Origin: Martinezella rhizogenes
GTDB taxonomy: Bacteria > Pseudomonadota > Alphaproteobacteria > Rhizobiales > Rhizobiaceae
Length of the DNA: 64,000 nucleotides
Direction: 5' to 3'
Assembly (NCBI RefSeq): GCF_027460065.1
Contig: NZ_JAPYZZ010000006.1
Location: forward strand, 196,909 to 260,908
A program made the position numbers and the translations under genes. Below the pieces are notes generated by a model, which worked only from the letters and a program-made list of their open reading frames with translations, had not been told where the DNA came from and searched no databases. Shown piece after piece: positions 37,567 through 45,707 of this stretch (position 1 is the first letter of the stretch; each line of letters begins with the position of its first letter).

Positions 37567-38155
37567 GCTGCTCATCTTGATATCGATGAACCAGACCAAC
37601 AACGTCGGCCCCTCCTCGCTCAGACTTGAACCAAGCGTCAGACGCTTTGATTTCTTTTAGTTGCCTGTTTCCCAGCCGATGACGCTTGTCGCCATGCACA
37701 AATTCATTCCGCCAGGCGCCAAGCAAGTCCACGATGAGCAAGATTCGTCCGTCGACGGCGTTCGGAAGATAGGATGCTAAAACCCTCAAGCGTTCAGCGA
37801 CGGTGCGACGCCGTTCGATTTTTGGATCTCTTCGTCCGTTCAAGTCATCATGCAATGCTTCCGGGACCAGCCCAGGCACCCGGCTCGTGACGCGCAGATA
37901 TTGATCAAGCCCGTCCATCACCGTTACGATTGCGCTCTTGACAGCAAAAGTGCGCATCTCCTCGAAGTCACCAAGACTGTTGGATTTGTGCCAAGACATT
38001 TGTAGGTCGGGTGGTTTCACCGGTTCGACGTGTTTGAGCGTCTCGAGTGCGACGATGATCCCGTTCAGGCACCTGGTGGCGTCGCCAACGGATTTTCGTG
38101 CGCTGGCGAGACTAGGAGTGACTTCGAACGTAATGATGCGATTGGAACTGCTCAC
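37567..38155 (-). pseudogene. HEPN-like protein truncated by the IS66 element
   Basis: A frame starting MSSSNRIITFEVTPSLASAR is open for about 196 residues. It then runs into the IS66 right end at 37566 and stops 19 codons later (37508). It holds LLGAWRNEFVHGDKRHRL, where R-N-E-F-V-H fits the RNxxxH motif of HEPN domains (often RNases or abortive-infection proteins). The preceding helical repeats are also typical of small HEPN proteins. The original C-terminus is lost. It is divergent from dndA and could have been a defence accessory of the same island. Assignment is motif-based only. Confidence 0.5.
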
Positions 38156-38482
38156 ATATGTTATGCCAATTAGAAACTCAAAATTGCATATCGAACAAAA
38201 CCCAAAATTGCGTGAACATGTGCAGTAAGCTGGTGACAGGGTCGGCCGATAGGTGAGCCCGAAGCTACATTGAACTCAGTTATTTGTGTCTGGTCCAAAC
38301 CTCGATTTGGCGGGTATAAATGCGTTCGGCCTGGACTGCGGGTCAGTCTGATGCGCCGTGCTGCTCGTCTGTTTTTTTGGGGATCGTTATAAGCTTTGTG
38401 AATGATTTGCTGCGAATCCGTGTATCATTGTTGTCAACGCGAGCTGACTTCGTCTCAGCGGACTCAAAAAATCGATGGGCTT
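38156..38482. other. Divergent promoter region of the dnd operon
   Basis: About 330 bases between the truncated HEPN-like gene and dndA. No gene is supported here and no clear operator palindrome was seen. The dnd operon promoter should lie in this interval. An in-frame upstream extension of dndA to 38402 lacks homology. Confidence 0.4.
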
Positions 38483-39631
38483 ATGCCGGTTTATCTTGAC
38501 TATCATTCCCACGCTCCGATGCATCCGGCCGCTCGCGCGGCAACCTTCGAAGCTTATGAACGCTTCGATTCAAACCCGCACTCTACCCACATCCACGGCA
38601 CGCTAGCCCACGATGCGGTGGAAAACTCCCGTGGACAAGTTGCTCACCTAATCGGAGCTCGTCCTTCAGAGATCGTATTCACCTCTGGTGCCACCGAAGC
38701 CAACAACCTCGTCTTTTCAGGCGTACGGGATCTACTGGCTGCTCAAAACAAGAAAAAGGTCGTTATTGGCGCGGTTGAACATCCTTCGGTATTGAAGGCG
38801 GCACAAGCGCTTCGCCGTGATGGCTTTGAGGTTGTTTTCCTTCCCGTCCACACGGATGGGCTGATCGATCTCGACGCTGCGGCAGAAATGATTACCACCG
38901 ACACAGGTATCGTGTCGGTTGCCGCGGCGAACCACGAAGTCGGAGTGCTGCAACCGCTAGCAGCACTGTCTCAGCTAGTTAGGACTCGGGGTGGCTTACT
39001 ACACTCTGATCTAGCCCAAGCCGCTGGCAAGATCGAAATCGATCTACGTGTTCTCGATCTGGCGAGCATCTCGAGCCATAAGCTGGGTGGTCCAGGGGGT
39101 ATCGGGGCTCTTTACGTGAGACGGCTTGTTAAGCCGAAGTTGAAACCCAACCTCGCTGGTGGCGGACAGGAGGCGGGACTGCGATCCGGCACTCTCCCCA
39201 CCCCCTTGTGTGTCGGATTCGGCGTCGCCTGTGAGCTTTCCGCGGATGAGATGGCGGAAACCAGCGCTCGCGTGCGTCGTATGCGTGACTCTCTTTTGAC
39301 CGAACTGCTTGCGATATCCGGATCAAGGTTGAATGGATCGGCGACGGCCCGTCTTCCGGGTAATATCAACATTTCATTCGAGGATGTGGATGGTGAGGCG
39401 CTGGCGTATCACCTTCAGCAGTCAGTGTCGGTTTCGACGGGATCGACATGCAGCTCGAAATCGCTAGAGCCCTCGCCTGTATTGCTTGCGATGGGGCTGC
39501 CGAGACAGGTGGCGGAGTCGGCCATTCGCATTGGACTTGGACCTCTTACAACGGAAGAAGATATCGAGATTGCAACACGGGCTATCACGGCCAGCGTCAG
39601 TGAGTTGCGATCCATTCGGAGACGAGCATGA
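38483..39631 (+). CDS. dndA: DndA cysteine desulfurase
   Basis: 382 residues from ATG 38483 (MPVYLDYHSHAPMHPAARAA). It is a fold-type I PLP enzyme of the NifS/IscS class, with the PLP lysine in ISSHKLGGPGGIGALYVRR, the TSGATEANNL substrate site and the active-site Cys in STGSTCSSKSLEPSP. DndA supplies persulfide sulfur for DNA phosphorothioation and loads DndC. The alternative start at 38402 adds 27 residues without conservation. It overlaps dndC by 4 nt (ATGA), opening the operon. Confidence 0.9.
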   Translation: MPVYLDYHSHAPMHPAARAATFEAYERFDSNPHSTHIHGTLAHDAVENSRGQVAHLIGARPSEIVFTSGATEANNLVFSGVRDLLAAQNKKKVVIGAVEHPSVLKAAQALRRDGFEVVFLPVHTDGLIDLDAAAEMITTDTGIVSVAAANHEVGVLQPLAALSQLVRTRGGLLHSDLAQAAGKIEIDLRVLDLASISSHKLGGPGGIGALYVRRLVKPKLKPNLAGGGQEAGLRSGTLPTPLCVGFGVACELSADEMAETSARVRRMRDSLLTELLAISGSRLNGSATARLPGNINISFEDVDGEALAYHLQQSVSVSTGSTCSSKSLEPSPVLLAMGLPRQVAESAIRIGLGPLTTEEDIEIATRAITASVSELRSIRRRA

Positions 39632-40758
39632 ACATCGTAGTCAACCCTGCGAATACCCAGGCTGCAGCGGAGCCTGGTCTGGCAGTTAAACTAAAATCGG
39701 TGCTCGCTGATCTCCGCGATGAATACGTGCAGCCGCATTCCACCCCATGGATTATCGGCTTCTCCGGTGGTAAGGACAGCACACTGCTGGCCCAGCTTGT
39801 TTTCGAGATGCTGTTGGCCCTGCCGCCCCGGCTTCGCACGAGGCGTGTTCATGTGGTGGCAAACGACACGCTTGTCGAATCTCCGGTTATTGCGAGCCAC
39901 CTCCAGTCTGTGTTGGATCGGATCGCAAGCTCGATCGACGCGTTGCGGCTCCCAGTCACTGTCGCGAAGACGGTGCCGGATATCGACCATACTTTTTGGG
40001 TGAATCTCATCGGGCGCGGTTATCCTTCGCCAAGCAGGATGTTTCGCTGGTGCACCGATCGGATGAAGATAATTCCGACCACCGAGTACATCCAGAATCA
40101 GGTCGACAAGTCAGGACAGGCCATCCTGCTGCTCGGGGTGAGACGAGCCGAATCGTCCCAGAGAGCACGCAGCGTCGAACGCTATGAAAACGGAGAGCGC
40201 CTGAACGCTCATAACAGCCTGAAAAACTGCTATGTATATAAGCCGATCGTTGAGCTAACCACTGAAGAGGTATGGCAGACCTTGTTGCAGTCGAGCCCGC
40301 CCTGGGGCGGTACTCATCGCGAACTGGTGACCATGTATCGAAACGCGGGTGCAGGCGAGTGCCCACTCGTCACCGACAAGAGCGAAGCGCCGTCTTGCGG
40401 GACGAGTTCCTCCCGGTTTGGCTGCTGGACATGTACAGTAGTCGAAAAAGACAAAAGCGCGGAATCGTTCATTGAATCCGGTTATGGAGATCTTGAGCCC
40501 CTTCTCGAATTCCGGGACTGGCTTAAAGAAATCCGCGAAGACGGCTCGATGAGAATGGCTACCCGCCGCAATGGAAAGCTGAATTTTGTCGCAGATGGTC
40601 GTCTGATCCCGGGTCCCTTTACGCTGGACGCAAGGCGACAAATCCTTGATAAGCTAGTCGCCATGCAGGAGGAGGTTTCCCTGGCACTGATAAGTGACGA
40701 GGAAATCGCCGCCATCAAAAGAATATGGGCAGAAGATCTCTCCAATCTTTCTGCCTAG
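39628..40758 (+). CDS. dndC: DndC phosphorothioation sulfurtransferase
   Basis: 376 residues of the PAPS-reductase-like PP-loop family. The ATP-pyrophosphatase loop is IIGFSGGKDSTLLAQLVFEM near residue 45. The DndC-specific Cys pairs are in RMFRWCTDRMKI and the SSSRFGCWTCTVVEKDKS iron-sulfur region. DndC activates the DNA backbone with ATP and transfers sulfur from DndA. It is shorter than the 430-530 aa I associate with typical DndC but shows all core motifs. Next gene dndD begins 29 nt later. Confidence 0.92.
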   Translation: MNIVVNPANTQAAAEPGLAVKLKSVLADLRDEYVQPHSTPWIIGFSGGKDSTLLAQLVFEMLLALPPRLRTRRVHVVANDTLVESPVIASHLQSVLDRIASSIDALRLPVTVAKTVPDIDHTFWVNLIGRGYPSPSRMFRWCTDRMKIIPTTEYIQNQVDKSGQAILLLGVRRAESSQRARSVERYENGERLNAHNSLKNCYVYKPIVELTTEEVWQTLLQSSPPWGGTHRELVTMYRNAGAGECPLVTDKSEAPSCGTSSSRFGCWTCTVVEKDKSAESFIESGYGDLEPLLEFRDWLKEIREDGSMRMATRRNGKLNFVADGRLIPGPFTLDARRQILDKLVAMQEEVSLALISDEEIAAIKRIWAEDLSNLSA

Positions 40759-40787
40759 AACGGCGCGAGATCGCATGGCTAGAGTAT

Positions 40788-42989
40788 ATGAGTAACAGTC
40801 TGGAACAATTACTGGAAGCCAAATCCATGCTTGGCTCCCATAAGAACCGTCGACGGCTTTTTCTTCGCTTTGACAGCATTTTCGCTTCGGCCACAATCGA
40901 GCCAGAGGAGCTCAGGAACCAGATAGCGGCGGTACACGATGGCCTGCGGCGTAGATGCCAGTTCAAGCGCATCAAGATGTCCAACTGGAAGGCCTTCGAT
41001 GCCGCAGACCTCGAGTTCCCGACAACGGCTTCCGACCGTCCGATCGTCCTGATAGGTGGCAACAACGGGAACGGCAAGACGAGCATTCTCGATGCTCTCA
41101 TCGCCGGGTTGTACGGCGCGGGGAGCTTCGTCGACGGTGGTCGCGGGTCCGCCCAGGCGTCTGAAGTCGTCCGGCGGGCGGAATACCGCAATTTTATTGA
41201 GCGGGCGTTCCATAAGCCAGCTTACGATCGCGGCGAGAGGATATCGTCCGTGGTCGTGGAACTCTCGACACCCAATGGTCAGATGGAGGTCGAACGACGC
41301 TGGTACTTCGATGATGATGGCCAGTTATTCGAGGATGACGAAGAGGTGGTAATCCGCCTTGGCGAAGACCGCGATATCGTGGCGGTTCCCCAGGATGAAG
41401 ACCCGATATCTTTCTACGATAGCCTCATCGCCTCGATCGTCGCTCCCGCCAGCATGATCCCGTTTTTTCTGTTCGATGGCGAGCGCGTCGTAGAGCTTGG
41501 CCGAAAGGACGTCAGAGAACAGGTCAGGATTGGGATCGAGAGCGCTTTGGGGATTTCGTCGCTCAAGCGTTTGGCTGCCGACCTTTCCGACTATGTGAAA
41601 GATCGCTCTCGCGATCTCGTCGACGAGGACGTCGACGCGGAGCTACGCCTGGATGTTACCAGACTTGAAGAAAGGCAGGCTGAGTGCATACGCGACCGAG
41701 ATGCCATAGAAGCGAAGGCTGCGGCCCTCAAACAGCGACGTGACACGATCGTTCACGACATGGGCGCACTTACGAACCACAGCTTCAAGGACAGGCACGA
41801 AACGCTCGAAGCTAAACATAATGCGAATCAGCAGCTGGCCGTGCTGCGGAGCGAGATGGCCGCAACCGCCTCGCGGCTTCTTCCGTACCTGCTTCTCGGT
41901 CGGCCGTTGATGAAGAAAACGGTCAGTGCACTGGAGAAGGCCGCCAGCAGCCGCGTTATCGACGCCAATCCGTCGGAGCTTGCACTCGAAAACCTTTTGA
42001 AAGCCCTCGATCAGATCGAGCCCAAGGTCGATCTCGCTACGGGCAGCATGATAAGGGAGAGAGTGCGATCAGCTTGGTCACTTTCGCGCCCCGCGAATGT
42101 CGCTGATCAATCCCGCCACAAATATCTCGATCGATACGATGTCGAACGCGTTATCCAGGGTCTCGGGCAAGGCGTTCAAGACGCAAAGGCACAACTACCG
42201 GAATTTATCCGGCGGGCAAAAGAGCTTGGTCAGATTGTAAAAGATTGCGACGAATCACTCCAGTTCGAAGAAGGCATCGAATCCGCCAGAAGCCGCTACT
42301 CAGCAGTACTCCGTGAGATAAACGGCGAACTCGAGGCGGTAGAAAGAAAGCAACGCGAGAATGCGCAGCAGCTGTGGCATCTCGAGAATGAGCTCGCGGC
42401 GAAGCGGACAAACCTGGAACGGAGGTTGATTCAGCGCCGTGGGACAGCTGCTGGGTTGCCCGTTGTGGACGCAGCGACCAGCTTGCGCATCGCAATCCTG
42501 AAAGCGATCGACCAGATCGTGCCTGAATATTATGCTGCCTTGGCCGAAAAGGTTTCTTCGAACTACCGCCAACTCGCACACAAATCCATTATCCAGCGAA
42601 TAGAAATCAACGAAGACGGCTCGGTCAGGATTTTTGATGCGGCAGGGGCCGATATCAGCCAAGCAGAGGCTTCTGCGGGCGAGAACCAGATATTCGCGAC
42701 ATCGCTGATTTCCGCCGTCGGAGGACTGGTTGGATCACAGCTTCCGCTGGTCATCGATACGCCGCTCGGCCGTCTCGACACCGGACATCGGGAGCGTGTG
42801 CTCGACTTTTTCAAAAATGGTGGAAGCCAGGTCATCATCCTCTCTCAGCCCGAGGAAGTCGGCGGACGATACTACGACCAGATAGCGGATAGCATATCCG
42901 CCGAATACACACTTTCATACAGGTCAAACGACGGCCTACTCGGCAGCACCGTACTTGAAGACGGCTATTTCAGGCAGAGGGCGGCATGA
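40788..42989 (+). CDS. dndD: DndD-type SMC/Rad50-like ATPase (first copy)
   Basis: 733 residues from ATG 40788. After a 60-residue N-terminal extension, RIKMSNWKAFDAADLEFP starts the ABC-ATPase head. Walker A is LIGGNNGNGKTSILDALIAG near residue 95, with the DndD motif MIPFFLFDGERVVELG. A long coiled coil spans about residues 280-620. The C-terminal head has LPLVIDTPLGRLDTGHRERV (Walker B/D-loop). DndD opens or nicks DNA with ATP during sulfur insertion. The N-terminal extension is unusual. Its end overlaps the next gene (ATGA). Confidence 0.88.
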   Translation: MSNSLEQLLEAKSMLGSHKNRRRLFLRFDSIFASATIEPEELRNQIAAVHDGLRRRCQFKRIKMSNWKAFDAADLEFPTTASDRPIVLIGGNNGNGKTSILDALIAGLYGAGSFVDGGRGSAQASEVVRRAEYRNFIERAFHKPAYDRGERISSVVVELSTPNGQMEVERRWYFDDDGQLFEDDEEVVIRLGEDRDIVAVPQDEDPISFYDSLIASIVAPASMIPFFLFDGERVVELGRKDVREQVRIGIESALGISSLKRLAADLSDYVKDRSRDLVDEDVDAELRLDVTRLEERQAECIRDRDAIEAKAAALKQRRDTIVHDMGALTNHSFKDRHETLEAKHNANQQLAVLRSEMAATASRLLPYLLLGRPLMKKTVSALEKAASSRVIDANPSELALENLLKALDQIEPKVDLATGSMIRERVRSAWSLSRPANVADQSRHKYLDRYDVERVIQGLGQGVQDAKAQLPEFIRRAKELGQIVKDCDESLQFEEGIESARSRYSAVLREINGELEAVERKQRENAQQLWHLENELAAKRTNLERRLIQRRGTAAGLPVVDAATSLRIAILKAIDQIVPEYYAALAEKVSSNYRQLAHKSIIQRIEINEDGSVRIFDAAGADISQAEASAGENQIFATSLISAVGGLVGSQLPLVIDTPLGRLDTGHRERVLDFFKNGGSQVIILSQPEEVGGRYYDQIADSISAEYTLSYRSNDGLLGSTVLEDGYFRQRAA

Positions 42990-43411
42990 GCATGGTGCGT
43001 TATCCATTACAGCTTGGCGACATAGCGCGAGCCGATTTCCGTACATCTCTCCCAGCAGATCACGAGAACAGCCGCTTTCAGCGGGAGTGGGGCTTCGCGT
43101 TTCGCTATCAGCCAGCTCGGCTGGCGATAGCGGCCTCGCTTTCTGATCCGACGCCCCCCTCTACGCATATCGAGGCCTATGGCAAGCCCATCAAGGGTGA
43201 CACGTTGTTCGGCCAGGACGAAAGTGACCTCGCCGCATGGATCGCTTTGATCGTCGAACATTCTGGAGAGGACGAACTTTCGCGCCGCGAGTTTCAAGAC
43301 TTGGTGGCCCAACACTGGGCGAGGGGGCTGGACATGCTCGAGCGAAAGCTGAATAAAGTCGAAGGTGGGATCGTGGGAGTGGTAGAAAATCTGCTCGCAA
43401 CACATCCGTAA
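42986..43411 (+). CDS. Unrecognised protein of the dnd operon (141 aa)
   Basis: Starts MSMVRYPLQLGDIARADFRT and contains FAFRYQPARLAIAASLSDPT, then a helical, charged C-terminal half (SGEDELSRREFQDLVAQHWA, LDMLERKLNKVEGG). I recognise no domain, and it is not a canonical DndE (those begin with an RLS...LKxRTG block). The 4-nt overlap with dndD means coupled translation, so it probably joins the DndCD complex or an adaptor function. A 59-nt gap separates it from the next gene, leaving room for an internal promoter. Confidence 0.7.
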   Translation: MSMVRYPLQLGDIARADFRTSLPADHENSRFQREWGFAFRYQPARLAIAASLSDPTPPSTHIEAYGKPIKGDTLFGQDESDLAAWIALIVEHSGEDELSRREFQDLVAQHWARGLDMLERKLNKVEGGIVGVVENLLATHP

Positions 43412-43470
43412 CCCAATAAAGTTATACACTTTTTGAAAGACGTCGATTATAAGTTGCATCACGGTGGACG

Positions 43471-43674
43471 ATGCGAAATCAAGAACTCAGGTCATCAATT
43501 GTAAGAGAAGTTTGCGATCGTTCGGGTCTAGATGCGGAACTGATATTCCGCTTGCTGGGCCTCGAGACGAGGCACCGCGACCTTCTCGCTTGGGGTGCGC
43601 GCCCGAATCTTCGCCGCGACATAATGGCGATTTTCGAAGAAGAGTTCGAAAAGCGGCGGGCCGAGAATAAATGA
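43471..43674 (+). CDS. DNA modification system-associated small protein (67 aa)
   Basis: MRNQELRSSIVREVCDRSGL ... IFRLLGLETRHRDLLAWGAR. A small helical protein with the conserved leucine-rich LETRHRDLLAWGAR block that I associate with small proteins encoded directly before DndD-like ATPases in Dnd/phosphorothioation islands. Its role is unknown; a subunit or adaptor is likely. The stop overlaps the ATG of the second DndD-like gene (ATGA). Confidence 0.65.
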   Translation: MRNQELRSSIVREVCDRSGLDAELIFRLLGLETRHRDLLAWGARPNLRRDIMAIFEEEFEKRRAENK

Positions 43675-45707
43675 AATTCACCCGCGTAAGGCTACAGAAT
43701 ATTTTCGCCTACCATGGCACAATAAATTTCGATTTCTCCGTCACCAGCCAATCGCGCAATGTCGTGCTTATCTGGGGCCGCAATGGCATGGGGAAGACGA
43801 GCTTCCTGAATGCCGTGAAACTCCTGTTCACGGGAATTGCGGAAAAACCGTTTCGGACAGTGGGGTTCCCACCTGTCGCTCTTAACGAGAAACAGTATCT
43901 GCTTGGAGATGGTGCTCGTTGGTCTGGCCTGATCAACCGCAGCGCAAGGCGAAAGGCCGCCGTTCTGAAAGAGACGGTAGAAACCTTCGTCGAGATTACT
44001 TGGACTGACCAGGATGAGAGGGTATTCACCGCGCAGCGTTGGTGGCAGACTGAGGGGGACAACACGACATCCGGCGTCTACGTCGATTTCGACGGCAATA
44101 GAATGGCAGGCGACCCGGCGGAGGATTTTCTCGAAGAGACGCTGCCCCGCGATCTCGTCAAGTTTTTCTTTTTTGACGGGGAAGATATTAAGAGCATCGC
44201 GGAATCTTCTGGTACCCTACAAAAGGACATCAACCTCCTTCTGCAGCTAACCTTCGTTGAAGAACTCGCGGAGGAAGTCCGAAAGGTCGCGGACGAACGG
44301 CGTCTTCGAGGAATGCAGACAGAGCTCCGACGCAAAGTCGATGACGCCCTAGCCTCTCAGCGGAGCATCGAGACGTCGATCTTCGAGCTCGAAGAACAGC
44401 TTGTCGCCATCGACGACACCCTGACATCGGATGGCCTTGATCTGCGCAGGCTGGAAATTCGTCGGGCAAATCTTAGCTCAGGCGCGTCAGAACTCCAGCG
44501 CGAAGCGCTTGAAGCACAGCTGAAGAAGTTGAACAAACAGCTTGAGAGCTGCGTCGGGGAGATTTCGACAGAGCTGCCGCTCGATATTCCGCTGGTGGCG
44601 AACTTGCGAATACTCAAACGTGTACGCGATGAGGTCGAGGCCCGCATCGCGGCTGGCGGATCTGCCGAAGCCAACTTTGTGAGGCAGGTAGACGCGCAGC
44701 TCCCAAGCTGGGTCGCAGAAGCCGCGCCAGATATGGCCCCGGAGGATGTTGCCGGCGTTGCTCGATATCTTTCCGGAAAGCTCAACGGTGCCCTCAGCAT
44801 CTCGAACGCTGGCCCCGGGGCATTCCCGGCGGCGGATGTGTTCCGGATAGAGAAAATGCGACGAGTGGTGGAATATTGGAGTGCCGCCGGTAGCGAGCGG
44901 CAGGACAAATATGTCCGCCTGCTTCAGCTTGCTGCCCAGACGAAGACGGAACTGACCGAGGTTACAGAGGCGCTTCTAAAACTAGAAGTTGGCGCTCAAG
45001 GTAATCTTGAGGAATATCGCGAAGTCATAAATAAAATCGAGGAGCTCCGAGGCAAGGAAGCGCGCCTGAACCAGCAGAAAGGGGTCTCAACGACCAAGCT
45101 GGCGGAATTGAAGCAGCAGCGTATCGACATTGCAGAGACGATCATTCGCCTACAGGCGAGCCAAAACCAAGCTACAACGGAAATGGAAGAGAGTAGGTTT
45201 GCGTCGAGTATTTCCAAGGCACTGAACGAAATTGCCCTGAAGCTGAAAGACGCTACGCGCGTTGAGCTAGAGGAATTGCTTAATGACAGGTTCCGCAGGA
45301 TTATATCCCATCCCCTGATCAAACGGATCGGCATCGACGACACCTATGTGCTCACTTTCTACGAGGAGAGCGGAAGAGCGATTGGCCGCACGAGCCTTTC
45401 AAGTGGTATGAAGCAGTTGGCTGCGACGGCATTGCTTTGGGCAATGAAGGACAGCGCCGATCGGGACATACCCGTGATAATCGACACCCCTCTCGGCCGC
45501 ATCGACCGCGAAAATCAAGATCATCTACTCAAGGCGTACTATCCTGCGCTGGCTAGGCAGGTCATCATCCTTCCCACCAACGCCGAAATCGACGGCCGGA
45601 AGCGAGCCCTTCTGGAGCCGCGAGTGGCCGAACATTATTTGATCGAAAATAGCACCGGCGACGCGGCAGAGGTGCAAAGGGGCCAGGCCCTCGTGGAGCT
45701 CGTCTAA
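43671..45707 (+). CDS. dndD: Second DndD-like SMC/Rad50-type ATPase
   Basis: 678 residues. The head begins FTRVRLQNIFAYHGTINFDF, Walker A is LIWGRNGMGKTSFLNAVKLL (about residue 35) and the DndD-type motif KFFFFDGEDIKSIAESSG follows. A coiled coil spans about residues 190-530. Signature and Walker B are at TSLSSGMKQLAATALLWAMK and DIPVIIDTPLGRIDRENQDH. It resembles DndD but is a separate lineage from the gene at 40788. With two such ATPases in one operon, one may serve modification and the other restriction or sensing. It abuts the DndE-FtsK gene (TAATG). Confidence 0.85.
   Translation: MKFTRVRLQNIFAYHGTINFDFSVTSQSRNVVLIWGRNGMGKTSFLNAVKLLFTGIAEKPFRTVGFPPVALNEKQYLLGDGARWSGLINRSARRKAAVLKETVETFVEITWTDQDERVFTAQRWWQTEGDNTTSGVYVDFDGNRMAGDPAEDFLEETLPRDLVKFFFFDGEDIKSIAESSGTLQKDINLLLQLTFVEELAEEVRKVADERRLRGMQTELRRKVDDALASQRSIETSIFELEEQLVAIDDTLTSDGLDLRRLEIRRANLSSGASELQREALEAQLKKLNKQLESCVGEISTELPLDIPLVANLRILKRVRDEVEARIAAGGSAEANFVRQVDAQLPSWVAEAAPDMAPEDVAGVARYLSGKLNGALSISNAGPGAFPAADVFRIEKMRRVVEYWSAAGSERQDKYVRLLQLAAQTKTELTEVTEALLKLEVGAQGNLEEYREVINKIEELRGKEARLNQQKGVSTTKLAELKQQRIDIAETIIRLQASQNQATTEMEESRFASSISKALNEIALKLKDATRVELEELLNDRFRRIISHPLIKRIGIDDTYVLTFYEESGRAIGRTSLSSGMKQLAATALLWAMKDSADRDIPVIIDTPLGRIDRENQDHLLKAYYPALARQVIILPTNAEIDGRKRALLEPRVAEHYLIENSTGDAAEVQRGQALVELV

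Noticed and set aside
38402-38482. N-terminal extension of dndA to the upstream ATG at 38402
   Set aside because: The extra 27 residues (Cys-rich, ICCESVYHCCQ) precede the conserved cysteine-desulfurase start MPVYLDYHSHAP and show no family similarity.
42986-43411. Calling the 141-aa protein DndE because of its position
   Set aside because: It lacks the DndE pattern, which is instead visible in the first 120 residues of the 45707-47194 protein.
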